64,000 bases of DNA from Thalassiosira profunda (GCA_036939355.1 JALLAP010000058.1:1-64000); one strand, 5' to 3'; numbered from the stretch's first letter, positions 8,821 through 18,669 are shown. The notes: generated by a model not told the origin, from the sequence alone. Translations and numbers: made by a program.

Positions 8821-10542
8821 ATGGCACCGCGGCGAGGCGCGATAGGATATGACGCCGAGGAAGTTGGGCCGACGACGGCGCCGCACTCAACTCCCCTGTG
8901 GTGCTCGAGATGCATCCGCTGGTTTCCCCTCTGGGCCTCGTTCTGCGCGGCCTTCTTTATCAGCTTCTTTCAGCTGTATTGGGACGGAAACGGCGCCTAT
9001 CAAGGGGATTGGAAGTTTTGCAATGTCGTCCGCTTGGTTGGCGAGGCAGTGGTTGACGGTGGCGACGGGGAGGATACGGCAACAATATCGATTGAACAAG
9101 GCTTGGGCCCCACGTGCTTCGAGCGGAGCGACGTCCCGTGGGTGCAGATCCCATACTCGGACGAACAGGGTCGGCTCTTTTGGTGGGCGAGCACTGTGGC
9201 CTGGATAGGCATGACATCGACGGCTTTATCCCCCTTCATGTTCTGGTGGCCAATCCCTACCAAAGAACAGTTGGAACAGTGCAATGAAGCCGGCGCTACA
9301 TTGTCGCATCGATTGTCATCCCTGCTGCTGACGCTCTATACAGCGGGGGGTCTGTTCCCGGCCCTTTCCGTGGTCGCCATGTTCGTGTCAACTCCCTGCC
9401 GCGCGGGCGATGGCACCATCTTGCAGTTGCAATCGGAGCAACCGGATGAGTATGAGTGGTATCTGCGGCAGATTGGAACCGGGATCGAAACGCTCGAGTT
9501 GACAAATGAACAATCAGCCACTTGCTCGCTGGGCAGCGATGCTTGGCCTATCTTGGCAGGATCTTGTCTCATGCTCCTGTCGGCGGCACACGTTTGGTAC
9601 ACAGATTTTTACCTTCCTCCCTGCTCGGTGCAGTCGAATGCCCCATTTCCTCCGTTTCGTCAACGTTGTGGGCACACCATTCCACCGTTGCTGGCGTTTG
9701 CAGCGTGCTACATTACGGTGTTTTGGAATCGATCAAGCATTGTTACTCAACGTGGAGCATATGTTTCCAAGATGTCGTACAGCACTGAAGGCGAAGGGCA
9801 CATGTATATCGATCCGAACGTGCAATACGTACAATCAGTCGGCCTCAGTGGGTTTGTTTTGGACCGATTGGATGGCTCCACCTTTGGGCAGGATCCTGGA
9901 GCGGACCATTGGCCAATGCTCGTTAGAAGGTACTCGTCCGAACAGAGAGCCATGGGCGGGCCGTGGCTACACGTGGCGCACGGAAGCGCCAACGCAGCTT
10001 TGTATTTCGAGGCTGCGGCTTTACTGTACAGCTGCAAAGCGGTCGCGGCGCAAAGTCTGTGGCATTATCTGTTTGCGGGCATTCTATGTTTGTTCAGCAG
10101 CGTTTGCTGTGCGATGGTATTCACAATACTCAAATCGCCGTTTTGCGGACCCTTCCTCATCGAGCTGCAGAACGAGCCACTGAGTCCTTTGCCGGGCGGC
10201 TGGCGTCTTCCTTACGTCCTAGTGGGCACAAGGGCGATACTACACGAGGATGCGGATGGCGTGACGTGCGAATTCACTTCGATGAAGACAATTATACTTT
10301 TGATGTCGACAGTCACACTGTGGTTTGGGACCGCTCTTCTGTTCTTCTGCAAGGCAGCCATGACAAAACGCACATTACTACAGATGCAGGTGCCTAGTCC
10401 TTCGTATGAAATGGTCACAAACAGTGGCGACAAGGGCAGTCCTCTGTCAGGGATTGACAAGGGAATCGGCGTAGGCGAGGATGCAACCGTCGTGACGGAA
10501 TGTGAGAGTGTTGTTCATATGAATCTGTATGAGATTGATTGA
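8821..10542 (+). CDS. Multi-pass membrane protein of unknown function
   Basis: A 573-residue protein from MAPRRGAIG; an in-frame ATG nine codons upstream (8794) is possible. About seven hydrophobic spans can be seen: FPLWASFCAAFFISFF, LFWWASTVAWIGM, RLSSLLLTLYTAGGLF, WPILAGSCLMLLSAA, IPPLLAFAACYITVFW, HYLFAGILCLFSSVC and ILLMSTVTLWFGTALL. Long loops between spans 1-2, 3-4 and 5-6 carry Cys pairs and are probably lumenal or outside. The overall layout is a little like the FRAG1/DRAM/TMEM150 group, but I see no clear motif, so this is a guess only. The tail of about 60 residues is hydrophilic and ends in acidic residues. Confidence 0.7.
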   Translation: MAPRRGAIGYDAEEVGPTTAPHSTPLWCSRCIRWFPLWASFCAAFFISFFQLYWDGNGAYQGDWKFCNVVRLVGEAVVDGGDGEDTATISIEQGLGPTCFERSDVPWVQIPYSDEQGRLFWWASTVAWIGMTSTALSPFMFWWPIPTKEQLEQCNEAGATLSHRLSSLLLTLYTAGGLFPALSVVAMFVSTPCRAGDGTILQLQSEQPDEYEWYLRQIGTGIETLELTNEQSATCSLGSDAWPILAGSCLMLLSAAHVWYTDFYLPPCSVQSNAPFPPFRQRCGHTIPPLLAFAACYITVFWNRSSIVTQRGAYVSKMSYSTEGEGHMYIDPNVQYVQSVGLSGFVLDRLDGSTFGQDPGADHWPMLVRRYSSEQRAMGGPWLHVAHGSANAALYFEAAALLYSCKAVAAQSLWHYLFAGILCLFSSVCCAMVFTILKSPFCGPFLIELQNEPLSPLPGGWRLPYVLVGTRAILHEDADGVTCEFTSMKTIILLMSTVTLWFGTALLFFCKAAMTKRTLLQMQVPSPSYEMVTNSGDKGSPLSGIDKGIGVGEDATVVTECESVVHMNLYEID

Positions 10543-10786
10543 TACATAAAATAAAAGGTGCCTCTTCATCTTTATGAATTACAGCCCCTCCGCCAATGCA
10601 AAGAATGATTGGGCCAATGTTAATGCCACCTTTCCGTCAAGCACGGTGCAAGGATACACTCGGTGGTGCTTTCAAAAGACCACAGACACATTCGCAGAGA
10701 AGATACGCTCTCTCCACCAAGCAAGACGCGCACGCGGAGCCACAAATTCTTGCACGCATGCCCTGCGCTGCAACAACTTTGCAACC

Positions 10787-12802
10787 ATGTTGGGTGACAA
10801 CGACGCGGCGGCGGCCCCGCCGCGGAGGCGCCGGATGAGCAAGAAGGAGCGGAAGAACCTGAAGAGAAAGAGGGCCGCAACTGCCGGTGGCGGTGACGCT
10901 AAAGCTGCTGCAAAGGAGCAATCGTCATCAAAGGCTGACACATCAAATGCACCGTCCAAGCCCGCGCCGACGCTCGAGGAGTACATGGCGGGCTACGTCC
11001 CGGCCCCGCCGGCGACCGAGCCCAACAAAGAGGAGGACGCCGCCTCCCACTCTCAATCTTTGGGCGCGTGGTTTCCCAGCGCCTCCGTCGTCAAATCGTC
11101 CGTGAGCTACGGGAACGATTATTTGGCCAAGCTCGCCAAGGATAGAAAGAAGCGGCAGAAAATGGAGAAGAACGAGGCCACGGCGGTCGAGGAGGCGCCC
11201 GAGCCCAAGGCCTCGCTGGTATTGTTCTACCAGTACGTTTCCCCCGCGTGGTCCCAGGCCAAGGTGTCGTCCTTCCTCGCCTATCTGACCACAATTGCGA
11301 CGAAGCACCGCACCAACATCGGGGGACGAATGAGGGTGTCGACCGAGGGGGTGAACTGCACCGTCTCCGCCGCCTCCACAAGCAACTCTGCCAATGCCAA
11401 TGTGGATCCGGCATTTGAGGCGGCTCAAACACTGCGGCACTTCGCCCAGGATTTAAGGCAGTTCGATCCGGACGCCTTTGCCAACACGGACTTCAAATTC
11501 GTCGACGGGCTGTCGGCCGATCGGCACTTCAAGGAGCTGAAGTTATTGCCCGCCAAAGAGCTGGTGTTCTACGGCCTAACGGAGGACGATCTTTCCGGGG
11601 GTGCAACGTCGGCTGCAACGGGGGAGAAAGGTGCTGAGAGCGAAAGAGGAGGGAAGGGCGGCGGGGAGATCCAGGGCGGAGTCCACCTCGATGCCATGGA
11701 GTACCATCAGATGCTCAAGCGGAAGGACGCCGTGGTCATCGACGTGCGGAATCACTACGAGGCCGCCATTGGCCGGTTCGACGGGCAGATGGAGGTGAAA
11801 GAGGACAGGTCGACCAAAGAGGGAGATGCAAGGGAGGAAGGGAAGGATGATGGCGGCGAAGCTGCCACTTCTGCACCCTGTGAGGGCGGCGCGGGAGCCG
11901 AGTACATCGATCCAAAGATGAGGAAGAGCACCGACTTCACGTCGTGGCTGGCCGAGCCGCGAACGAAGCAGAAGCTTGAGGGGAAGACGGTCGTGATGTT
12001 CTGCACCGGGGGAATCCGGTGCGAGCGGGCGTCAGCGTACCTCAACAAAAAGATGGGGTCGGAGGTCAAAGGGGTGTATCAGCTGCAGGGCGGTATTGAG
12101 AGATACCTGCAGGCCTTTCCTGAGGGCGGATTCTGGCGCGGCAAGAACTTCGTCTTCGACAAGAGAGAGGCGATCGGCGCGGGAAACGCTAACGGCGACG
12201 GCGGGGTGGTGCGGAAGGATAGAAAGTCGGCACTGCCGTGGGGCACCGAGTGTGCCAAGTGTCGCAAGCCGTGGGATCGGTACATTGGCAAGCGAAAGTG
12301 CTACACTTGCGGGGTTCCAGTCCTGGTGTGCGACGAGTGCATGTCATCCCAAAGCTCTTCTGCGCATAAAAAGAAGAAGAAGAAGCGAAGGAAGGAGAAA
12401 ACCAACAAGGATGGCACCAACGATAAGGTTGAGGCTTCAAACGATGCAACAGTGGAGGCGAAAGAGGAACGGATTCGCTGCCCATTGTGCGTTGAGGAGG
12501 GGGTCACTGTGCCAGCAGAGGACGTCGAATACACAGACAATGGCGTCCGCGGCAGGCTCAGATCGTCCTCCTTTTCTGAGGGCGCGGAGCCGAGCCTCGT
12601 CACTGCCAGCGCAGACGAGCCAAAGCAGAAGAGCAAAGACAAGGCGGCCAAATCAGTATTGAAATGGGGAGGTGGACACGCGTCAAAGAAGAAGGAGAAG
12701 CGGAAGTACTCGAGGAGACCATGCCAGTTCGGCGCGCACTGCGTGAGGAAGGATTGCTTCTTTTACCATCCAGAGCGAGAAGGAAAGAAGCACAGCAAAT
12801 GA
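10787..12802 (+). CDS. TSTD2-like rhodanese-domain protein with C-terminal CCCH finger
   Basis: A 671-residue protein. Residues 1-130 are basic and Ala-rich. Then come LVLFYQYVSP and GGRMRVSTEGVNCTVS, the acylphosphatase-like N-domain of the TrhO/TSTD2 family (UPF0176). The rhodanese domain follows, with VVIDVRNHYE and the active-site loop MFCTGGIRCERA, where the catalytic Cys is present. A Cys-rich zinc-binding region (CAKC, CYTCG, CDEC, CPLC) is typical of TSTD2. The end adds a CCCH finger, CQFGAHCVRKDCFFYH, which I do not recall in animal TSTD2. Bacterial TrhO hydroxylates wobble uridine in tRNA; a tRNA role here is inference. The frame is open from 10574, but the family-like basic start is MLGDNDAAA. 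Confidence 0.85.
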   Translation: MLGDNDAAAAPPRRRRMSKKERKNLKRKRAATAGGGDAKAAAKEQSSSKADTSNAPSKPAPTLEEYMAGYVPAPPATEPNKEEDAASHSQSLGAWFPSASVVKSSVSYGNDYLAKLAKDRKKRQKMEKNEATAVEEAPEPKASLVLFYQYVSPAWSQAKVSSFLAYLTTIATKHRTNIGGRMRVSTEGVNCTVSAASTSNSANANVDPAFEAAQTLRHFAQDLRQFDPDAFANTDFKFVDGLSADRHFKELKLLPAKELVFYGLTEDDLSGGATSAATGEKGAESERGGKGGGEIQGGVHLDAMEYHQMLKRKDAVVIDVRNHYEAAIGRFDGQMEVKEDRSTKEGDAREEGKDDGGEAATSAPCEGGAGAEYIDPKMRKSTDFTSWLAEPRTKQKLEGKTVVMFCTGGIRCERASAYLNKKMGSEVKGVYQLQGGIERYLQAFPEGGFWRGKNFVFDKREAIGAGNANGDGGVVRKDRKSALPWGTECAKCRKPWDRYIGKRKCYTCGVPVLVCDECMSSQSSSAHKKKKKKRRKEKTNKDGTNDKVEASNDATVEAKEERIRCPLCVEEGVTVPAEDVEYTDNGVRGRLRSSSFSEGAEPSLVTASADEPKQKSKDKAAKSVLKWGGGHASKKKEKRKYSRRPCQFGAHCVRKDCFFYHPEREGKKHSK

Positions 12803-12955
12803 TACGGATTGACGGTCGACGTTGGAAGAGTGAGTGATGACAGGAGTACTGATCACTACACAATTACACTTGTTTCTCTAATTAGATCTGCTTCGCCACC
12901 ACTTGATTCTCGCAACAGATAATCACCACTGCTCACACTTTGGATGTTGAGAGGT

Positions 12956-14758
12956 CTAGTAATCCGCATACCCGTTGGCGTTTCCTCCCATGGCTCCGTT
13001 CGACTCGTTGACCTCAGAAAAGATCTTGGCGCTGTCTCCCGGGAAGAGATGCTGCAATACCTTTTCATACCTTCCTTTTTCGGTGCTGCGGACGACCGGA
13101 AGGCAGTGCTTGTTCTTGACAAGACCCTTCACGAAAGAGCCCTCGAGGCGGAGGTGGTCGAGGATCTTCTCGAAGCAGTAGGGGCTGTGCTCGATGAGCG
13201 TCGCAGTCTCGCGGCTGTCCAATTCCAGCCTCCTAATCCTGTCCAGGAGGAGGTAGATGGTGCCCTTCCTGGACACTCCAAAGTCCCTCAATCCCTCCGC
13301 ACCCAGAGCGAGCAACTCGTGGCCCGTGACTTGGTTGTCTTCAAAGTCCTTCACGACAGAGTCGGAGATGCCCTCGGTCTGATTCAGCCACGCAACAACA
13401 TCTTCGTGATTCCACTCTTTGACGGCCTTGCTCGATCCCTCGCTGGACACCTCGTCGCCCGAAAACTTGGAGGCTAGAGCCGATTCCTTGCAGAGCTGCA
13501 GAGTTTGGCGACGAGTGACCATGGTGGTTCCGCAGACGTTGAGCGTCACCACGTCTTGGGTGTCCCCTTGGGCGAAGAAGGAGATGAAGGTTCCTTCGTC
13601 CTTGAAGCTCTCTTCGAGGCACTGCAAGTCCTCGTCGGCTCCTTGAAGCGATTCCCACTTGGCGTTGATGGCCGCGTTCACCTGCGCAGAAAAGGCGCTT
13701 ACTCTGGGCACCGCCTTGTCGAGAGTCGGCTTCGCGCCGGGAGTCACTTGGAATACCTCCATCTCTTTGATGGCGTAGGAGTATCCGTCGCCAAACTGAC
13801 CGGAAGGGTCGGACTCGTAGGAATGTCCTAGGCTGAGATTGACACTCCAAGACGATCCATTCATGTTGACTTGCATATCGTGCCCGCCGCCAAAGACTGG
13901 TCCATACGAAGAGCGCTGGTAGATGGCGTGGCCATCATTCGGGTTCTTCAGCTTTAACTTGCGGGTAGTGCCACTCCCCGAGAGTACGAACAGAAACGCT
14001 TTGTTGGCCTTTTTGTATGAGTAGTTGCCACTTGCCGGCGTCCAGGCTGTATTGGAATACCCACCAAAGACGAAGCCGTCGGTCGTCTCGATGACGGTCA
14101 GAGTGCAGCCCTTGTTGTCGCACTTGGAGTGAAAGGAGGAAGTGGAGGCCACATCCCTCGACGATCGAAACAAGAGACTGAGCTTGCCGTCCGAGTTGCC
14201 TTCCTCGAGCCAATCGTGAAGCTGGGTAGCCTGGCTATTCTCCTTCACAATATTGCTATCGATTGTCGGCACTTGACCCAACAACCCGAACAGCTCGAGT
14301 TGGTGCTTGAGAATGTGTTTGTGCTCCTCGTCCACACTGGGTAGATCAGGCGGGCTGTCCTCGGACGAGATGGCCATTTCGTTCAGATAGTCCACGATGG
14401 CTTGGAAACAGACCGGATTGACGTCGAGGAAGATGCGGCCCTGGCTGTCCAGTTGCAGCTTCTTGTCCCAACGTCCGCTGAACAGGGCCTCCATTCGAGT
14501 CCCTTTGAGCTGGGTGAGAGTGGAGCGCTTGGCGGCGATGATCTTGCCTCCGGCGTTGACCTCCACGATGTCTTCACCGGATGCGTCCTCGGTGCCGTTG
14601 GCCAGGGCAGTCTCGAGCTTCTTCTTGTCGAGCGCCCTCAACCTCTCTTTGAGGCCGATTTCCTTCTCGTCGAGCTTGGCGATCTCGGCCTCGTACTCGC
14701 TCTCATGACTGTTGCGGGCCGTTTTGAGGCGCTTGTTGGCGGATTCAAGCTTCTCCAT
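12956..14758 (-). CDS. BTB-TLDc-BTB protein with an inserted SAM domain
   Basis: A 600-residue intronless gene. Residues 1-55 are a coiled coil. A K-tetra-type BTB lies at 62-160 (DIVEVNAGGKIIAAKRSTLTQL). A TLDc-like domain lies at about 190-340 (SLLFRSSRDVAS, FVFGGYSNTAW, GPVFGGGHDM, YAIKEMEVFQV). A second BTB begins at 402 (VVTLNVCGTTMVTRRQTL). It is interrupted at 447-512 by a SAM domain (WNHEDVVAWLNQ, LRDFGVSRKGT) and resumes at about 520 (SPYCFEKILDHLR). BTB and SAM are protein-interaction domains and TLDc is linked to oxidative-stress response and V-ATPase regulation. Start at MEKLESANK; an in-frame ATG at 14833 adds 25 UTR-like residues. Confidence 0.8.
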   Translation of the reverse strand: MEKLESANKRLKTARNSHESEYEAEIAKLDEKEIGLKERLRALDKKKLETALANGTEDASGEDIVEVNAGGKIIAAKRSTLTQLKGTRMEALFSGRWDKKLQLDSQGRIFLDVNPVCFQAIVDYLNEMAISSEDSPPDLPSVDEEHKHILKHQLELFGLLGQVPTIDSNIVKENSQATQLHDWLEEGNSDGKLSLLFRSSRDVASTSSFHSKCDNKGCTLTVIETTDGFVFGGYSNTAWTPASGNYSYKKANKAFLFVLSGSGTTRKLKLKNPNDGHAIYQRSSYGPVFGGGHDMQVNMNGSSWSVNLSLGHSYESDPSGQFGDGYSYAIKEMEVFQVTPGAKPTLDKAVPRVSAFSAQVNAAINAKWESLQGADEDLQCLEESFKDEGTFISFFAQGDTQDVVTLNVCGTTMVTRRQTLQLCKESALASKFSGDEVSSEGSSKAVKEWNHEDVVAWLNQTEGISDSVVKDFEDNQVTGHELLALGAEGLRDFGVSRKGTIYLLLDRIRRLELDSRETATLIEHSPYCFEKILDHLRLEGSFVKGLVKNKHCLPVVRSTEKGRYEKVLQHLFPGDSAKIFSEVNESNGAMGGNANGYADY

Positions 14759-14833
14759 GGTGCAGAACTGTTGGGTTGGTTGAGATCGAGTTGATGTGCG
14801 CCGCTCCCTTCCAAGATTATGAGAGCTGAGCAT

Positions 14834-15183
14834 CAGCGTGCGTGAAAGTTTCAGTATCTAGAGCGCGTGAAAATTTCATTTCAGGGCAAGATACTGAGAA
14901 TCTGCAGTCATGCTGATCGGTATCGTACATTGGTCCGCTCCCTCTCTCGGAGGCAAGCCCATCTTCGAGTGTAGCTTTGTGAGTGGCAGTCGGGTATCAC
15001 AAGCTTCCACCATCTCAATGACCGGTCACTCTTCCCAAAGCAAGATCAAGACACTCCCTTCGCTGCATGCAGCTTTGAGCTGACGCACCAAGATGGGCAG
15101 CTCAGCAGGATGGAGACAGACGGCCCTCCGCCACAGCACGAGCTCATAAAAAGCACGCCACGCCTCGCTGCTCGATCGTCATC
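14834..15183. promoter_or_regulatory. Intergenic, promoter of the BTB-TLDc gene
   Basis: About 350 bases. A TATA-like CATAAAAAG lies at about 15145-15153, some 30 bases before the short ORF at 15184. Nothing else is recognisable. Confidence 0.3.
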
Positions 15184-15483
15184 ATGATATTCATCCTGTA
15201 CATGCTATGCCGTGCAATTCCGAAAGAGACTCGAGACCTCGGCACGAAAGAGCGATATGGCTTCTTCGCGCTCTTCGTTCACGTTCTGGGAGAGGTTCTG
15301 ACGACCGTCGCCGAATTGCTAATGACCGTCATTGCAATTGACATTATAACAGGCGAAGCCGTCCCGCTTGCCACCAAGGACTGCGTTATAGAATGTCTGG
15401 TTCACGGCCTCGCGGTCCTGGTCCCGAGCATATGCCTTCTCATTGCGAGCTTGATACACAGCGGCCTACTGGTCGAGCGATAG
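15184..15483 (+). CDS. Possible small membrane protein, 99 residues
   Basis: A short ORF with two strongly hydrophobic stretches at about 27-53 and 68-96 separated by a small polar loop, starting MIFILYMLCRAIPKE. A TATA-like CATAAAAAG sits about 30 bases upstream. I recognise no family. It may be a genuine two-span protein, one exon of a larger gene, or chance. No neighbour suggests a role. Confidence 0.35.
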   Translation: MIFILYMLCRAIPKETRDLGTKERYGFFALFVHVLGEVLTTVAELLMTVIAIDIITGEAVPLATKDCVIECLVHGLAVLVPSICLLIASLIHSGLLVER

Positions 15484-15685
15484 CAAACGAGAAGAGCGTC
15501 TTGGACCTGTTTGAGAGAGAGTAGCAGGAAGCAGCAACTTGGACGGTGCACTGGTATGAAACCGTTGTAACTTGCGTATTAGACAAAACTATGAACAGAG
15601 GGTTCTGCATGGGAATCCCGGACAGAAAGACAGCGGCTCCCGATCCCATCGCTTTGACACAAACCAACGATCGCCCCTCAACCTC

Positions 15686-17194
15686 TCACCCCAACTCCTT
15701 CCTCCAGAGTATGATCTCCTGCTGCTTGAAGTACCGCCGGTCCTCCTCGTCCACCAGCACCAAGTTCAAGAAGTACCGCACCGCGAACCGGTTGTTCTCC
15801 GCGTGATACGTCGGCGTCACGTCGGCTGGTATTCCCCGCAGGTACAGCCGCACCGGGATCAGCTCCCCCTTCACCGGCGCCCCATCCATGATTTCGTACT
15901 TGAGCAGCGTCTGCGTCTCCGTGACGATGTTCTGCGCGTCGCTCTGGGCGCTGGCCCCCGTGGCCCCCGCGCCGCCCCCGCCCCCCGGCGCCGTCAGGGC
16001 CGCCGACGCGGCCACCCCCTCCCCGCTTGTTTCCCTCCGTATCACGGCCAGTTCCATGTGCTTAATTTTGATCCGCACCAATAGAAAATTGATCTTCCCA
16101 CAGATCACGTCGTGGAGGTGGTAGCACCGCCGTTCGTACTCGAATTCGATGTGAAGGCAGTCCTCGATCCCCACCTCCATTTTGATGGGCTCGTTGACGG
16201 ACGGTTCCACCCCCGGGATTTGGACGAGGACCTCGTGCTCCTGCGTTATCGGCGGGAGCCACTGCCGCTGGACCTCGACGCGGACAAAGTACTTCACCGA
16301 GACGTTGCGTCCGTGGTAGGACTGCGACGGAAAAAGATATGAGTGGCGTGAATTGTGGCGTTTGTCCCCCGCAGCAATGAAATGGTATGACTCACCTCGT
16401 GTATCTTTTCCACTCCACGAAAGTTGAAGGGAATTGTTCGCGTATCAAAGAGAGACCCGGGCGGCAGCAACTCTTTGGAGAGGGAAATGAAATCGTAGCT
16501 CGGCCGGCCCTCGTGCGCCCCCGCCTCCTATTGTTTGCAATTTGCAACCGGACGTCAATGTGTGCACAAGAGTGAGCAAATTATAACGAAATGAATGGCA
16601 GTGAACTCATTGCAGAAAAGACATAGCAGTTCCACGCACCATGTCGATCCTCCCGAAGAACTTGACCTGCACCCCCATGTGGTCCAGCTTCTTCCCGTGG
16701 GCCATCGCCAGCGTCACCTCCCCCTCGGTGTCGTGGTCGCACGAATACGCCATGATGCGCTGCGGGCCTCCCTCCGGGGCCAGCGTCGGCGCCGCGCTGA
16801 TGGAGCGTTGTTTGAGGGCGGCAAAGACATTTTTCCGCACCTTCCAACTGGGGCGGTGGCGGAGGTAGAAGATGGATTGGGGGTGGGTGTCGGGGGTGCC
16901 CGACAGGCGGATCTTGATTTGGAGCCCGCCGGTCCCGATCGAATTGAAGAAGGACTGGCGAATTGCAAATAGCGAATGATAGTTGTGAGATTGCAGAAGC
17001 GAGTTGAGGGTGAATTGCAATGAACACGAAATGACGACGGGCGCAGGCGAGGCGTCGCGGTCGTTCTTGGTCTTGGTGCACACACGCGGGAAGGGCAGCT
17101 TTGTTGATCTCCACCGGTTGCCCGACACCAGCTTCCCGCGTCGGCCGCCGGGCTCGGCAACGACAAAAGCGCCAGCCTGGCTCCGACTCACCAT
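15686..17194 (-). CDS. VPS26: VPS26, retromer subunit
   Basis: Four coding exons on the minus strand: 17194-17192, 16954-16640, 16527-16396 and 16321-15686. Introns are 237, 112 and 74 nt, all GT-AG, all phase 0. The product is 361 residues. Exon 3 gives [15 protein letters not shown] and exon 4 gives [17 protein letters not shown], then [12 protein letters not shown] and [17 protein letters not shown], all near-invariant in VPS26. VPS26 is an arrestin-fold subunit of the retromer, which recycles cargo from endosomes to the Golgi. A Gly/Ala-rich loop of about 30 residues is inserted before YEIMDG. The first coding exon is the ATG alone: GTGAGT follows at once and the next exon begins SFFNSIG, as expected for a VPS26 N-terminus. 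Confidence 0.9.
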
Positions 17195-17293
17195 GCTTTC
17201 GATTGTTCGCCTATCCTGCTACTGCTGCTGCTCTCCACCGCGGTCGAGAGCGAGGCGGAGGTTCTCTCGCGCTCGCTTTCCTTCGCTTTAGCT

Positions 17294-17429
17294 TAGGTAT
17301 GAGGCCATTGGGAACTTGTTTTGGTCGATTGGGCAATCCATTGGGAACTTCATGTTCTCTACTGTAGGAACTAACAATCGTCGGCTCAAATCCGGCCGAT
17401 TGGGCAATTCCCAATGGCCTCATGCCTAC
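17294..17429. mobile_element. MITE candidate, 136 bp, with terminal inverted repeats
   Basis: The left end (from 17294) reads TAGGTATGAGGCCATTGGGA. The right end, read on the minus strand from 17429, is the same with one leading G and one change (T to C). The element is flanked by TTTAGCT at 17287-17293 and 17430-17436, a 7-bp direct repeat that fits a target-site duplication. The interior also carries a second, shorter inverted match (GATTGGGCAAT on both sides). It has no coding capacity, as expected of a non-autonomous DNA transposon. No second copy was noticed in this window. Confidence 0.65.
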
Positions 17430-17446
17430 TTTAGCTGTTGGAAAGA

Positions 17447-17487
17447 TCACGTGAGGAAAGATCTCTCACGTGACTGATATCACGTGA
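17447..17487. promoter_or_regulatory. Cluster of three TCACGTGA palindromes
   Basis: Perfect 8-bp palindromes TCACGTGA at 17447-17454, 17466-17473 and 17480-17487, about 150-190 bases before the ATG of the VTT gene. The CACGTG core is a G-box/E-box, normally bound by bHLH or bZIP factors. The spacing of 11 and 6 bases between copies and the location suggest a promoter element; binding is inference. Confidence 0.5.
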
Positions 17488-17635
17488 GCAAGTTCAGACC
17501 AGCCTCCTCCTCCTCCCTGCCGGCCTCCGCTCCCCAAGCCCCAACGCTGTTCTCAAAATCGAAGGCGCGCCGCGCCTCTCGAGCCCTCTTCCCGGGACGC
17601 AGAAACCGGCCGGAGACCTCTCAAAAAGCATCACC

Positions 17636-18669
17636 ATGGAGGACCACTCCGCGCCGTACCAGCAGTCGACGATGCGGGCGTCGTTTCATCGGGAGGCGGC
17701 GATGAACGACGACGCCGACCGTCCAACAAAAAAGCGAACCCTCCCGTGGTGCAAGATCCTGCTCGGGGCGATCCTCCTGTCCGTCCTCATATTCGTGATC
17801 GTCGATTCATTCACGGCCCGCCGCATTGCCAATGGCTTCCAGAACTTCCTCGACTGGATCGGCGAAAATTTGGTGGCCGGCTTCTTCGCTTTTATGGGCG
17901 TCTATTTCGTCGCGACGGTGTGTTTCATGCCCGGGATGGTGCTGACGGTGGGCGGTGGGGTGGTGTTCGGAGGCGCTGCAGGGTTGGGGCCCGGCGTGGT
18001 TTTGGCGACGACGGCCGTATTCGTCGGCGGGAGCGCGGGCGCTGTCGTTGGGTAAGTGGGTGAATTGCAAAAGTGTGCATACAAGATGTGCACATGATAC
18101 GAGATGTGTGCAAACAGAGTTGGACGATTTGCTCTCCCTACTTTTGCGTTTCATCTCATTTTGATGCATATATTCGTTGCAGCTTCCTGCTGGGAAGATA
18201 TCTGATGAGAGAGTGGGTGGAGCAGAAGCTAATGCCGAAGTATCCTGTCATCAAGGCGCTCGACGCCGCCTTCCAGAAACGAGGATTCCGTATCATGCTG
18301 TTGATGAGACTTGCCCCCATTCTTCCTTCGTACAATATCATCAACTATATCGCGGGAGTGACGTCTATGAGCCTTTGGTGGTACACGTTGGCGCTGGTGG
18401 GGATACTGCCCGGAACCCTGCTTTACACCTACATCGGTGCATCGGCGGGCAGCTTGGCGTCCGCCGAAACCTCGGGGATGTGGACGGGCGCTATCGTCGT
18501 GGGCGTGTTGTTCGGAATCATCGCGGTAATTGCGGTGTCGTATTACGCCAAGAAGGAGTTTGAGAAGATTGTGGCGGAGCAGGAAGAGCAAGGCCGTGGT
18601 GGAGGAGAGCAGTTTGCTCCGCCTCAGTTGTCTGACGGCGCCGACAAGGTCAAAGTGGAGATCGTCTAA
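17636..18669 (+). CDS. VTT (TVP38/TMEM64/DedA-like) membrane protein
   Basis: Two exons, 17636-18051 and 18183-18669, with a 131-nt GTAAGT...CAG intron; 300 residues. After a hydrophilic N-terminus come a membrane span (about 40-60) and the VTT core: FMPGMVLTVGGGVVFG, GGSAGAVVGFLLGRYLM (completed by the splice), FRIMLLMRLAPILPSYNIINYIAG and LVGILPGTLLYTYIGA. The RLAP-x-LP-x-x-N-Y motif is the family hallmark. Relatives act in the ER or Golgi as lipid scramblases or in vesicle traffic. The C-terminal 45 residues are charged. A G-box cluster and a MITE candidate lie in the 5' flank. Confidence 0.88.

Noticed and set aside
15572..16084. 170-codon plus-strand ORF antisense to VPS26
   Set aside because: VPS26 on the other strand is unmistakable; this is its Gln/His/Arg-rich shadow.
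17211..17450. Short ORFs across the MITE
   Set aside because: They arise from the inverted repeats and have no family resemblance.
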